Part shown: positions 34,540 through 42,820 of the stretch, piece after piece
Position numbering within the stretch: the first letter of the stretch is position 1
Layout: each line of letters starts with the position of its first letter
Translations under genes and position numbers: made by a program
Assembly: GCF_046267875.1 (NCBI RefSeq)
Contig: NZ_CP176502.1
Coordinates: 1,178,001 to 1,242,000, forward strand
Direction: 5' to 3'
From: Mannheimia glucosida
GTDB taxonomy: Bacteria > Pseudomonadota > Gammaproteobacteria > Enterobacterales > Pasteurellaceae
Length of the DNA stretch: 64,000 nt
The notes under the pieces: generated by a model
Databases searched by the model: none
What the model was told of the DNA's origin: nothing
The model's input: the letters and a program-made list of their open reading frames with translations, nothing else

Positions 34540-35103
34540 TTATTTTGGTTCACCGATTGGTAAAACAGTCTTACCAAAACTTTCATTAATAATATCCGCA
34601 GCGGCTAAGTAGAACGCTAAGAATGCGGTTAATAAACCAAAGTTACCACCAATGTTAGTTAGGGTGGTGTTATGAGTGAAATCGCCAGCGGCCAATAGGT
34701 AGAATGTAATAGTTAAGCTTAAGAAAATAGCTTGTAATGCACGGGCTTTTGCTAGTGTGCCGATGAACATCATAAGTGTGAATGTTCCCCAAGCTACTAA
34801 GTACCAACCAACGAATTCTGCCGATACATTCGCAGCAAAGAACACTTTAAATAATGCAAAAGACCACCAGAATGCACCATAGCTGGTAAACGCAGTAAAG
34901 CCGAACGTGTTACCTTTAGCAAATTCAAACATACCTGCAATCATTTGTGCTGTGCCACCGAAAGCAAATCCCATTGCTAAAACTAAACCTACGTTTTCAC
35001 CGCTGAATGTACCGTTATTGATTAGGCTTAGTAAAAATGTAGTAAGTGCAAAACCGCATAAACCGAGCGGAGCCGGGTTAGTTCCTGAATTTGGAGCTGA
35101 CAT
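34540..35103 (-). CDS. satP: Acetate/succinate transporter of the GPR1/FUN34/YaaH family
   Basis: A 187-residue inner-membrane protein (E. coli SatP 188) with six hydrophobic segments. The family motif NPAPLGL is at residues 9-15. It carries acetate and succinate with protons in characterised members. FGGTAQMIAGMFEFAKGNTFG and AFWWSFALF are further conserved parts. It is monocistronic. The 197 bases upstream contain an inverted uptake-signal pair close to the next gene and an AT-rich promoter region. Confidence 0.92.
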   Translation of the reverse strand: MSAPNSGTNPAPLGLCGFALTTFLLSLINNGTFSGENVGLVLAMGFAFGGTAQMIAGMFEFAKGNTFGFTAFTSYGAFWWSFALFKVFFAANVSAEFVGWYLVAWGTFTLMMFIGTLAKARALQAIFLSLTITFYLLAAGDFTHNTTLTNIGGNFGLLTAFLAFYLAAADIINESFGKTVLPIGEPK

Positions 35104-35241
35104 TGAAAACCTCTGTTATATTGTTACACCATAAGTGTGGTAATTGTTTATCTACGCCGATAAATCAGACGTTATATGCCTAAAATTTAGGGCGATAAAG
35201 TATAGCGATTTTGCAGTAAATTGACTAGAAATTTCCGAGAC

Positions 35242-35287
35242 AAGCGGTGAGATTTTTGCAAAATTTTGCCAAAAAATGACCGCTTGT
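35242..35287. repeat. Inverted uptake-signal pair after the RclR-like gene
   Basis: ACAAGCGGT (35242-35250) and ACCGCTTGT (35279-35287) face each other, with partly complementary AT-rich DNA between. The pair lies 14 bases past the stop of the AraC-type gene and may end its transcript. Confidence 0.7.
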
Positions 35288-35300
35288 TGTTGTCATTTAG

Positions 35301-36197
35301 CTATGGATTTAACTGCCGATATTGGCTGGGTGTTACGCAATATTGCTTTTTAAAGGCGGTAATAAAATGCGGCTCGGATTGGAAGCCGCAAGATAAGGCG
35401 ATACTTAATACCGACCCAGCTTGGCTTTTGAGCAGCATTGCTGCTTTTTGTAGCCTGATTTTGTGTACAAAAGCATGTGGGCTAATACATAAATGTTTGT
35501 TAAATAAGCGGACTAACTGGGCACGAGAAAGGTGGATAAATGCCGCCATATCATCGACTTGCCATTCGTGTTCGGGATTAAGCAAAATAGCTTTGATCAA
35601 AGGTCTTAAGCGTAAGTCTTGCCAACCTTTTAAAATACCGAATAACTGATTGTTATGGTTAACTAGATGTTCTCGTAAGATCATAGTTAAAATAACAACA
35701 GCAAGCGAGTTAACCACAGATTTTACGGCTAAATTAGGTGTTTCTGCTTCTTGTTTTAGAATATCTAACATTGCTTTTAATGGTGTCTCGGCAACTTGAA
35801 ATACGATCATTTCAGGTAAGCTTTCCATTAATTCGGCTTGATGGTCATAATAAAAATGGAGGCAGAACATATCGCATTCTGATTGAGAAAGTCCTGCTTG
35901 GGTGAGTGTAAATGCACCCAATTGTTCATGGTTTACCGCATTTTTGCTGGTCAAAGGCTGTATTTGACTACGTAATGTATGATCGGCAAATCTGGGGAAA
36001 AATACAATATCTCCCTGTTTAAGGTGATGGGTTTTCCCATTATGTTGTAGATAAGCTTGCCCATAGCTGATGATATGAGCGATTGCTTGTCCGGTTTGAT
36101 GCGGATTCTCAAGTTGCCAATCTCCCTGTAACTGACATTTCACACTGATTCCGGCTGAGATTTGAGCGAAAGCTAGAAGCCTATCTAATATATCCAT
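35301..36197 (-). CDS. AraC family regulator resembling the hypochlorite sensor RclR
   Basis: A 298-residue cytoplasmic regulator. The N-terminal half is a cupin-like sensor domain with LKQGDIVFFPRFADHTL. The C-terminal ~100 residues hold two helix-turn-helix units, WQVDDMAAFIHLSRAQLVRLF and VLSIALSCGFQSEPHFITAF. Cys21 sits at the same position as the redox Cys21 of E. coli RclR. Cys108 and Cys112 align with the RclR Cys86/Cys89 pair in my reading. It diverges from a three-gene redox cluster ending in an RclC-like protein. I infer a redox-responsive activator; the true oxidant or electrophile is untested. Confidence 0.82.
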   Translation of the reverse strand: MDILDRLLAFAQISAGISVKCQLQGDWQLENPHQTGQAIAHIISYGQAYLQHNGKTHHLKQGDIVFFPRFADHTLRSQIQPLTSKNAVNHEQLGAFTLTQAGLSQSECDMFCLHFYYDHQAELMESLPEMIVFQVAETPLKAMLDILKQEAETPNLAVKSVVNSLAVVILTMILREHLVNHNNQLFGILKGWQDLRLRPLIKAILLNPEHEWQVDDMAAFIHLSRAQLVRLFNKHLCISPHAFVHKIRLQKAAMLLKSQAGSVLSIALSCGFQSEPHFITAFKKQYCVTPSQYRQLNP

Positions 36198-36251
36198 TGT
36201 TCATTCCTTATATTTCCACCTTAAATTGCGATTATTTCATTATAATATGAG

Positions 36252-36303
36252 CTGATTTGATAATAAAGTTTATCAGATAAACGCAATAATAAATGCGTTT
36301 TTT
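36252..36303 (+). promoter_or_regulatory. Divergent control region with dyad and leader hairpin
   Basis: TGATAA (36258-36263) and TTATCA (36270-36275) form a dyad nested inside CTGAT/ATCAG (36252-36276), a candidate operator for the divergent AraC-type regulator. Next, AAACGCA (36279-36285) pairs with TGCGTTT (36294-36300) and runs into TTTTTT, a terminator-like hairpin 30 bases before the CMD-family start. It could be an attenuator. Confidence 0.5.
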
Positions 36304-36332
36304 CATATTATTCACTTTAGGAGGAAATCAAT

Positions 36333-36674
36333 ATGTCTTCATTCCAAAATTGGACAGAACACACAGCTCACGTTAAGCAATCTTTTGGTAAATTAGGGCA
36401 AAAACACCCTAAAATGCTTGAAGCTTATAAAGCATTAGGTACAGCGGCCGCAGCGGAAGCATTAGATCACAAAACTCGTGAATTAATTGCATTAGCAGTA
36501 GCGATTACAACACGTTGTGAAAGTTGCATCAGTGTACACGCAGAAGAAGCGGCAAAAGCAGGTGCAACCGAAAGCGAAATTGCCGGTGCATTAGCGACTG
36601 CGATTGCATTAAATGCAGGTGCAGCTTATACCTATGCTTTACGTGCATTAGAAGCGGTAGAAGAGCAAAAATAA
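36333..36674 (+). CDS. Carboxymuconolactone decarboxylase/AhpD-like CxxC protein
   Basis: A 113-residue all-helical protein of the CMD family. Glu50, Cys62, Cys65 and His69 (E-x11-C-x2-C-x3-H, seen in TTRCESCISVHA) reproduce the spacing of the AhpD catalytic Glu118-Cys130-Cys133-His137. A thiol-peroxidase or disulfide-relay activity is therefore likely. No signal peptide is present. AGGAGGAAAT gives it a very strong ribosome-binding site. It is the first gene after the divergent RclR-like regulator, and the rhodanese gene starts ten bases downstream. Confidence 0.88.
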   Translation: MSSFQNWTEHTAHVKQSFGKLGQKHPKMLEAYKALGTAAAAEALDHKTRELIALAVAITTRCESCISVHAEEAAKAGATESEIAGALATAIALNAGAAYTYALRALEAVEEQK

Positions 36675-36684
36675 GGAGCAATCA

Positions 36685-37038
36685 ATGAAGAAATTGGCTT
36701 GGATTTTAGGGTTTGCAACAATGATGCCAATGATGGTAAATGCTGAACAAGCATCGGTGCAGCAAGTACAAGCTGAGAAAGCAGCGGGTATTTGGATTGA
36801 TGTACGTTCTGCTGAAGAATTTCAGCAAGGGCATTTAAAGGATGCAATTAATTTAACGCATACTGAAATTGCACAACGTATTTCAGAAGTTGCTCCTGAT
36901 AAAGACCAACCAATTAATCTTTATTGTCGTTCAGGGCGCAGAGCGGAAGTAGCTCTGAATGAGCTCAAAAAATTAGGTTACAGCAATGTAACTAATCATG
37001 GTGGTTATGACGATCTGATTAAAGCCGGGTTGAAATAG
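36685..37038 (+). CDS. Periplasmic single-domain rhodanese (PspE-like)
   Basis: A 117-residue exported protein. Residues 1-20 form a signal peptide ending VNA. One rhodanese domain follows, with WIDVRSAEEFQQGHLKDAINL and the active-site loop CRSGRR, catalytic Cys81. It would hold a persulfide and transfer sulfur or reduce thiols in the periplasm, as PspE and GlpE do. AAGGAGCAATC precedes the ATG. It is cotranscribed with the AhpD-like gene. A terminator-like hairpin separates it from the RclC-like gene. Confidence 0.9.
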   Translation: MKKLAWILGFATMMPMMVNAEQASVQQVQAEKAAGIWIDVRSAEEFQQGHLKDAINLTHTEIAQRISEVAPDKDQPINLYCRSGRRAEVALNELKKLGYSNVTNHGGYDDLIKAGLK

Positions 37039-37046
37039 CTGTTTTG

Positions 37047-37078
37047 AGTGCCAAGCATTTGCTTGGCACTTTTCGTTT
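37047..37078 (+). terminator. Intrinsic terminator-like hairpin inside the rcl-like operon
   Basis: AGTGCCAAGC (37047-37056) pairs perfectly with GCTTGGCACT (37061-37070) around ATTT, followed by TTTCGTTT. It lies between the rhodanese stop and the ribosome-binding site of the DUF417 gene, so it probably lowers expression of the last gene. Confidence 0.82.
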
Positions 37079-37097
37079 ATATCTGAGGTTAAAAATT

Positions 37098-37736
37098 ATG
37101 AGTGCTTTTAACAATTTTGTTAATTTTGTTGCAAATATTGTTGCTCCGATGCAACGCCAATTTATTAACTTTGTACGTATTGCCATTTGTATCGTGATGG
37201 TTTGGATTGGTGGTTTAAAAGTCTGCCAATATGAAGCAGACGGTATTGCCCATTTTGTGTCTAATAGCCCGTTCTTTAGTTATATGTACAAAAAAGGCCC
37301 GAATTTAGTTGATGACGGCACAGGTAAAATGGTGATGGAATATACCCTTCACAAAAACCCTGAAGGTAAAATGGTGGCAAAAAACATCGAATGGCATAAA
37401 GAAAACGGCACTTATACTGCATCTTATATCATAGGTGCAACCATTGTGACGGTTGGTTTATTGACGTTATCCGGTATTTGGTTCCCGGTTTCCGGTATGG
37501 CGGGGGGCTTACTCACCTTTGGTATGTCGATTGTTACACTCTCTTTTATGATCACCACCCCTGAAATTTGGGTGCCGAATTTAGGTGGGGATATGCCAAC
37601 CCCAGCGCACGGTTTCCCATATCTGTCAGCAGTCGGTCGTTTAATTGTGAAAGATGTGATTATGATGGCAGGTGGCTTGGTTGCTGCAGCGGAATGTGCT
37701 AATCGCATTTTAGCCAGACGTAAAGCGATTGCTTAA
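37098..37736 (+). CDS. DUF417 membrane protein resembling RclC (YkgB)
   Basis: A 212-residue inner-membrane protein with about four hydrophobic segments. VMVWIGGLKVCQYEADGI...FVSNSPF, ITTPEIWVPNLGG and HGFPYLSAVGRLIVKD match E. coli RclC segment by segment in my recollection of that protein. RclC is needed for reactive-chlorine resistance, but its biochemical role is unknown. GAGGT at 37085-37089 decides the ATG at 37098; an in-frame start 54 bases earlier would fall in the terminator. It is the last gene of the locus, followed by an uptake-signal terminator. Confidence 0.87.
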   Translation: MSAFNNFVNFVANIVAPMQRQFINFVRIAICIVMVWIGGLKVCQYEADGIAHFVSNSPFFSYMYKKGPNLVDDGTGKMVMEYTLHKNPEGKMVAKNIEWHKENGTYTASYIIGATIVTVGLLTLSGIWFPVSGMAGGLLTFGMSIVTLSFMITTPEIWVPNLGGDMPTPAHGFPYLSAVGRLIVKDVIMMAGGLVAAAECANRILARRKAIA

Positions 37737-37751
37737 TTAATAGTGCTAATG

Positions 37752-37803
37752 CAAGCGGTCATTTTCTTGTAAAATTTTGCAATAAAATGACCGCTTGTTT
37801 TTT
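37752..37803 (+). terminator. Uptake-signal terminator after the rcl-like operon
   Basis: CAAGCGGTCATTTT (37752-37765) pairs with AAAATGACCGCTTG (37784-37797), followed by TTTTTT. Both arms hold the uptake-signal core plus four matching flanking bases. Confidence 0.9.
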
Positions 37804-37837
37804 GTCAATTTGCCATAATTTCAAGTATAATTCGATA

Positions 37838-37853
37838 ACGCAATCGTTTGCTT
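37838..37853 (+). promoter_or_regulatory. PurR operator upstream of purT
   Basis: ACGCAATCGTTTGCTT matches the PurR consensus ACGCAAACGTTTGCGT at 14 of 16 bases. It lies 20 bases before the purT start, well placed to block transcription. Confidence 0.88.
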
Positions 37854-37872
37854 TTATTAAGGAGAGACAAAA

Positions 37873-39054
37873 ATGACAATAATCGGTACGCCCCTAAGAG
37901 CTAATGCTACAAAGGTGATGATGTTAGGTTCGGGCGAGTTGGGTAAAGAGGTTGTAATTGAATTACAACGTTTAGGCGTAGAAGTGATTGCGGTAGATCG
38001 CTATGAAAACGCTCCTGCACAGCAAGTAGCTCATCGTGCTTATACGATTTCGATGTTAGATGGGAAAGCATTACGAGAACTGGTTGAAAAAGAAAAGCCG
38101 GATTTTATTGTGCCGGAAGTGGAAGCCATTGCAACTGCAACCTTGGTTGAGTTAGAGCAAGAGGGGTATAACGTAATCCCAACGGCAAAAGCAACGCAAT
38201 TAACAATGAACCGTGAAGGGATTCGCCGATTGGCAGCAGAAGAGTTGGGCTTAAAAACGTCGCCTTATCGTTTTGTGGATAATTTTGAACAGTTTCAACA
38301 AGCGATTCAAGAAATTGGGATTCCGTGCGTAGTGAAACCGATTATGTCTTCTTCCGGATACGGACAATCAGTGGTTAAATCTGAAACGGATATTCAACAG
38401 GCTTGGGATTATTCACAACAGGGCGGGCGTGCCGGCGGTGGACGTGTGATTGTAGAAGGTTTTATTAAATTTGATTATGAAATTACCCAACTTACCGTTC
38501 GCCATATTCACGGCACGTCGTTTTTAGCTCCCATCGGGCATATTCAGGTTGATGGCGATTATCGTGAATCTTGGCAACCGCAGCAAATGTCAGACATTGC
38601 ATTGAAAAAAGCTCAAGAAACCGCAGAAAAAATTACCTCTGTACTGGGCGGAAGAGGCATTTTCGGCGTGGAACTTTTTGTCTGTGGCGATGAGATTATT
38701 TTTAACGAAGTCTCCCCACGTCCGCACGATACCGGAATGGTAACAATGGCATCACAAGAGCTTTCCCAATTTGCCCTACACGCCCGTGCGATTTTGGGCT
38801 TACCGATTCCGGAAATTTACCACATCAGCCCAGCAGCCTCTAAAGCGATTGTAGTTGAAGGAATCTCGGATAATGTGCGTTTTGGCGGTTTAGATAAGGT
38901 ATTAGCTGAAATCGGGACGAATATCCGATTATTCGGTAAGGGCGAAGTAAATGGTCACCGTCGATTAGGCGTGATTCTTGCTCGTGATGAAAGTACAGTG
39001 AGAGCATTAGAAAAAGCTCGGCGAGCCTATGATAAGTTAGATATTCAATTATAA
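37873..39054 (+). CDS. purT: Formate-dependent phosphoribosylglycinamide formyltransferase 2
   Basis: A 393-residue ATP-grasp enzyme (E. coli 392) that forms formyl-GAR from GAR, formate and ATP, the folate-independent route of purine step three. The N-terminal KVMMLGSGELGKE nucleotide motif is present. VVKPIMSSSGYGQS and the acidic FNEVSPRPHDTGMVT block are typical ATP-grasp elements. GGAGAGAC precedes the ATG. A PurR operator lies between promoter and start. It converges on ptsG with about 90 bases between stops. Confidence 0.97.
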   Translation: MTIIGTPLRANATKVMMLGSGELGKEVVIELQRLGVEVIAVDRYENAPAQQVAHRAYTISMLDGKALRELVEKEKPDFIVPEVEAIATATLVELEQEGYNVIPTAKATQLTMNREGIRRLAAEELGLKTSPYRFVDNFEQFQQAIQEIGIPCVVKPIMSSSGYGQSVVKSETDIQQAWDYSQQGGRAGGGRVIVEGFIKFDYEITQLTVRHIHGTSFLAPIGHIQVDGDYRESWQPQQMSDIALKKAQETAEKITSVLGGRGIFGVELFVCGDEIIFNEVSPRPHDTGMVTMASQELSQFALHARAILGLPIPEIYHISPAASKAIVVEGISDNVRFGGLDKVLAEIGTNIRLFGKGEVNGHRRLGVILARDESTVRALEKARRAYDKLDIQL

Positions 39055-39146
39055 AGCTAGGGCTTTGATATTCGTGGATAGTAGGCATTTTTATGCCTAC
39101 TATCTTATTGGTTTCTAATCACATTAGACAAAAAAGTCGAAGATTG

Positions 39147-40640
39147 TTAATCTTCTTTGCCGAGAATCTGATTCACTTCACTCTTATACAATACCGCTTT
39201 CGCCCCGAAGACAGCTTGTACACCGCCGCCGACTTCCAGCACGTCAATCGCACCAAGTTTTTTCAGCGTTGCTTTATCTACTGCTTTCACATCTTTCACC
39301 GCCACACGCAAACGAGTGATGCAAGCATCGACATTTTCGATATTGGTTGCAGAACCAAGCGCAGCGATAATTTTATGGGCATTTTCAGTCAGCGAGCTGG
39401 TTTGCTGTTCCACAACCTCTTCGCTATCTTCCGCACGCCCCGGTGTCATTACGTTGAATTTTTTGATCAAGAATAGGAACGAGAAATAATACAGTGCTGC
39501 CCACGGTAAGCCTACCAGTATTACTCGAATCCAGTTGGTGTTCTCGTTGCCTTGCAAAATGCCGAACAGGGTGAAGTCAATCACGCCGCCGGAGAAGGTG
39601 TTACCAATCGAGATGTTGAGTAAGTCGGCAATGTAGAACGATACGCCGTCTAAAAAAGCGTGGAACACATAGAGCCACGGGGCAACAAACAGGAACATAA
39701 ATTCAATCGGCTCGGTAATGCCAGTGATAAAAGAGGTGAGCGCTGCACCTAAGAACAGACCGCCAATCGCACCACGGCGGGCTTTCGGCACAGCGTGATA
39801 CATCGCTAAACAGGCGGCAGGCAAGCCAAACATCATTGTATCGAAACGCCCAGCGAAGAAACGTGTACCTTCGGTAAATAAGCCTTGATGGGTTGGATCG
39901 GCGAGTTGGGCGAAGAAGATTTTTTGCGCCCCGATAATGGTTTCACCATTTACCACTTCTGTTCCGCCCAATTCGGTGTACCAAAACAGTGGGTAGATCA
40001 TATGATGCAAGCCGACCGCACCACTTAACCGCATTAAGAAACCGTAGAAAAAGGTGCCGATTTCGCCCATTTCCGCAATCCCTTGCCCTGCGGAAACCAA
40101 CCACTGTTGGAAAGTCGGCCAGATCAAAAAGAACACTGCCCCGACAAAAATCGCAGCAAAGGCGGTCACAATCGGCACAAACCGAGAGCCACCAAAGAAA
40201 CCAAGAATTTGCGGCAGCTGAATGTTGTGGTATCTGTTATGCAGTTTCACCGTAATCAAGCCCATCATCAGCGAGCCGATCACACCGGTATCAATCCCTT
40301 TGGTTTCAGGAGAGAACAGCGGAATGAGGGCAGAAATCGTGCCGGTCATAATCAAATAACCGACCACTGCCGCCAGTGCCGCTACGCCTTTATCCCGTTT
40401 GGCAAGCCCGATCCCCAGCCCGATACAGAGCAGCAAGGCAAGGTTGCCAAACACCACGCTCCCTGCCGATGCCATAATCTGGAAAATGCCCTGTAAAGTC
40501 GGGTTATCCAATATCGGGTAGGCTTGCACCGTTGCCTTATTGGACAAGGCTCCGCCAATCCCTAACAGCAAACCGGCTGCCGGTAAAATCGCAATCGGCA
40601 GCATAAAAGCTTTGCCGACTTGTTGCAGTTGTTTGAACAT
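39147..40640 (-). CDS. ptsG: PTS glucose-type transporter, fused EIICB
   Basis: A 497-residue inner-membrane sugar phosphotransferase permease. The EIIC domain (residues 1-~390) has LPAAGLLLGIGGA, GLHHMIYPLFWYTELGG and the substrate-site TSFITGITEPIEFMF. An EIIB domain follows, whose phosphorylated Cys is in ENVDACITRLRV near residue 435. There is no EIIA domain, so it needs Crr. Sequence and length fit glucose PtsG or the related MalX; glucose is the likelier substrate. AGGAGAAATTTT precedes the ATG. A perfect CRP site is upstream. Confidence 0.88.
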   Translation of the reverse strand: MFKQLQQVGKAFMLPIAILPAAGLLLGIGGALSNKATVQAYPILDNPTLQGIFQIMASAGSVVFGNLALLLCIGLGIGLAKRDKGVAALAAVVGYLIMTGTISALIPLFSPETKGIDTGVIGSLMMGLITVKLHNRYHNIQLPQILGFFGGSRFVPIVTAFAAIFVGAVFFLIWPTFQQWLVSAGQGIAEMGEIGTFFYGFLMRLSGAVGLHHMIYPLFWYTELGGTEVVNGETIIGAQKIFFAQLADPTHQGLFTEGTRFFAGRFDTMMFGLPAACLAMYHAVPKARRGAIGGLFLGAALTSFITGITEPIEFMFLFVAPWLYVFHAFLDGVSFYIADLLNISIGNTFSGGVIDFTLFGILQGNENTNWIRVILVGLPWAALYYFSFLFLIKKFNVMTPGRAEDSEEVVEQQTSSLTENAHKIIAALGSATNIENVDACITRLRVAVKDVKAVDKATLKKLGAIDVLEVGGGVQAVFGAKAVLYKSEVNQILGKED

Positions 40641-40680
40641 AAAATTTCTCCTTTTTTATGATTGTAATTTGATGGTTTAT

Positions 40681-40723
40681 AGCATACTTAAATTTAAGTA
40701 GATACGGTGTGATATAACTCACA
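40681..40723 (-). promoter_or_regulatory. ptsG promoter with class II CRP site
   Basis: TGTGATATAACTCACA at 40708-40723 has both CRP half-sites perfect. TATGCT (complement at 40681-40686) is a good -10 box. A start near 40674 puts the CRP centre at about -41.5, giving a short 5' leader of about 34 bases. Confidence 0.87.
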
Positions 40724-40838
40724 GATTTGCAAAATTTTTGCTAATTCTGACCGCTTGTAAAAAAATTACCGCTTGCCGAAAAATTCAAGTAGAATGAAGT
40801 ATTTTTAGCAAACACAACATAAAAAATTGGAGAAGATT

Positions 40839-42686
40839 ATGCCTATTTTACGTTCAGCGACCTCAACGCAAGGTCGTAATATGGCGGGGGCTCGTGCATT
40901 ATGGCGAGCAACCGGTATGAAAGAAAATGATTTTGGTAAGCCGATTATTGCAGTGGTGAACTCATTCACCCAATTTGTGCCGGGGCATGTTCACTTAAAA
41001 GATATGGGGCAGTTGGTTGCGGCAGAAATTGAAAAAGCCGGTGGGGTGGCAAAAGAGTTTAACACTATTGCGGTTGATGACGGCATTGCAATGGGACACG
41101 GCGGAATGCTTTATTCTTTACCAAGCCGTGATTTAATTGCAGACAGCGTGGAATATATGGTGAATGCTCACTGTGCCGATGCGATGGTGTGTATCTCTAA
41201 CTGCGATAAAATCACCCCAGGAATGTTAATGGCAGCAATGCGGTTAAATATTCCGACTATTTTTGTCTCTGGCGGCCCGATGGAAGCCGGAAAAACCAAA
41301 CTTTCCGATCAATTAATTCGCTTAGATTTGGTTGATGCAATGATCGAAAGTGCCGACCCGAATGTGTCTGATGAGCGTATTGATGCGATTGAAAAACACG
41401 CTTGCCCAACCTGTGGTTCTTGCTCGGGAATGTTTACTGCAAATTCAATGAACTGCTTAACCGAAGCGTTAGGTTTAAGTTTACCGGGCAATGGTTCAAT
41501 GTTAGCAACTCACGCTGACCGTAAAGAGCTTTTCTTAAGAGCTGGGCGTGAAATTGTGGAGCTTTGCCGTAAATATTACCAACAAGATGATGAAAGCGTG
41601 TTACCTCGCTCAATTGCTACCTTTGATGCGTTTGAAAATGCAATGAGCCTTGATATTGCAATGGGTGGCTCAAGTAACACCGTGCTTCATTTGTTAGCTG
41701 CGGCTCAAGAAGCAGGCGTGGATTTCAAAATGGCAGACATTGACCGTCTTTCTCGTGTTGTGCCGTGCTTAAGTAAAATTGCCCCGAATACCAATAAATA
41801 CCATATGGAAGATGTACATCGTGCCGGTGGGATTATGGGCTTACTGGGCGAATTAGACCGTGCTGGTTTAATCCATCGCCACGTTAAAACAGTGTTAGGT
41901 TTGACGATTGAGGAGCAGCTTAATCAATACGATATTATTCGTAATAAAGATGAAGATTTACACAAATTCTTCCGTGCCGGCCCGGCAGGTATTCGTACCA
42001 CCAAAGCCTTCTCACAAGATTGCCGTTGGGATACTGTTGATGATGACCGTGTAAACGGCTGTATTCGCAATGTGGAAAATGCCGTGACCAAAGAGGGCGG
42101 TTTAGCCGTATTATTCGGTAATATTGCAGAAGACGGCTGCATTGTTAAAACCGCAGGGGTGGATGAATCTATTTGGAAATTCACCGGCACGGCAATTGTG
42201 TTTGAAAGCCAAGAAGATGCGGTAGCGGGTATTTTAGGTGGCAAAGTTAAAGAAGGGCATATTGTGATTATTCGCTACGAAGGCCCGAAAGGAGGCCCGG
42301 GTATGCAAGAAATGCTTTATCCAACCAGCTACTTGAAATCAATGGGCTTAGGCAAAAAATGCGCCTTATTAACTGACGGTCGTTTCTCCGGTGGTACATC
42401 AGGTTTATCTATCGGACACGCCTCACCGGAAGCGGCTTCAGGCGGTGCGATTGCCTTAATTAATGATGGTGATACGGTATCAATTGATATTCCGAATCGT
42501 TCGATTAACCTAATGATTTCAGATGAAGAACTTGCCGCCCGCCGTGCAGAAATGGAAGCCCGTGGCGATAAAGCGTGGCAGCCGCTAAAACGTGAGCGAG
42601 AAGTGTCGTTTGCGTTAAAAGTATTCGGGCATTTTGCCACCTCTGCCGATAAAGGTGCGGTGAGAGATAAATCGCTGTTAAAGTAA
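40839..42686 (+). CDS. ilvD: Dihydroxy-acid dehydratase
   Basis: A 615-residue iron-sulfur enzyme (E. coli 616) for the third step of valine and isoleucine synthesis. Cluster cysteines are in CISNCDKITPGM and CPTCGSCSGMFTANSMNCL. LTDGRFSGGTSGLSIGHASPEA is the C-terminal signature. GGAGAAG upstream decides the ATG at 40839; a TTG 12 bases earlier overlaps that site. It stands alone without ilvGMEA neighbours and is followed by an unusual long hairpin. Confidence 0.98.
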   Translation: MPILRSATSTQGRNMAGARALWRATGMKENDFGKPIIAVVNSFTQFVPGHVHLKDMGQLVAAEIEKAGGVAKEFNTIAVDDGIAMGHGGMLYSLPSRDLIADSVEYMVNAHCADAMVCISNCDKITPGMLMAAMRLNIPTIFVSGGPMEAGKTKLSDQLIRLDLVDAMIESADPNVSDERIDAIEKHACPTCGSCSGMFTANSMNCLTEALGLSLPGNGSMLATHADRKELFLRAGREIVELCRKYYQQDDESVLPRSIATFDAFENAMSLDIAMGGSSNTVLHLLAAAQEAGVDFKMADIDRLSRVVPCLSKIAPNTNKYHMEDVHRAGGIMGLLGELDRAGLIHRHVKTVLGLTIEEQLNQYDIIRNKDEDLHKFFRAGPAGIRTTKAFSQDCRWDTVDDDRVNGCIRNVENAVTKEGGLAVLFGNIAEDGCIVKTAGVDESIWKFTGTAIVFESQEDAVAGILGGKVKEGHIVIIRYEGPKGGPGMQEMLYPTSYLKSMGLGKKCALLTDGRFSGGTSGLSIGHASPEAASGGAIALINDGDTVSIDIPNRSINLMISDEELAARRAEMEARGDKAWQPLKREREVSFALKVFGHFATSADKGAVRDKSLLK

Positions 42687-42723
42687 ATAAATTAGAAAAA
42701 AAGAAGCATTTCAATAATATATT

Positions 42724-42776
42724 GATCTGCTCTCCATTCAGCTGGATATTTAATCTAGCTGAATGGAGAGCAGATC
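42724..42776. repeat. Perfect 20-bp inverted repeat (long hairpin) after ilvD
   Basis: The arm at 42724-42743 begins GATCTGCTCTCC. It is perfectly complementary to 42757-42776, which ends GGAGAGCAGATC. The loop is 13 bases. A stem of 20 uninterrupted pairs with mixed base composition is far longer than the other terminators here, and neither side has a T-run. It lies between the converging ilvD and tusE stops. Candidates are a non-canonical terminator, an RNase III substrate, or a miniature mobile-element remnant. Confidence 0.93.
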
Positions 42777-42820
42777 GATAGCCTAGTTTACATCTTTTTG
42801 TTTTGATACAGGGAAATGTA

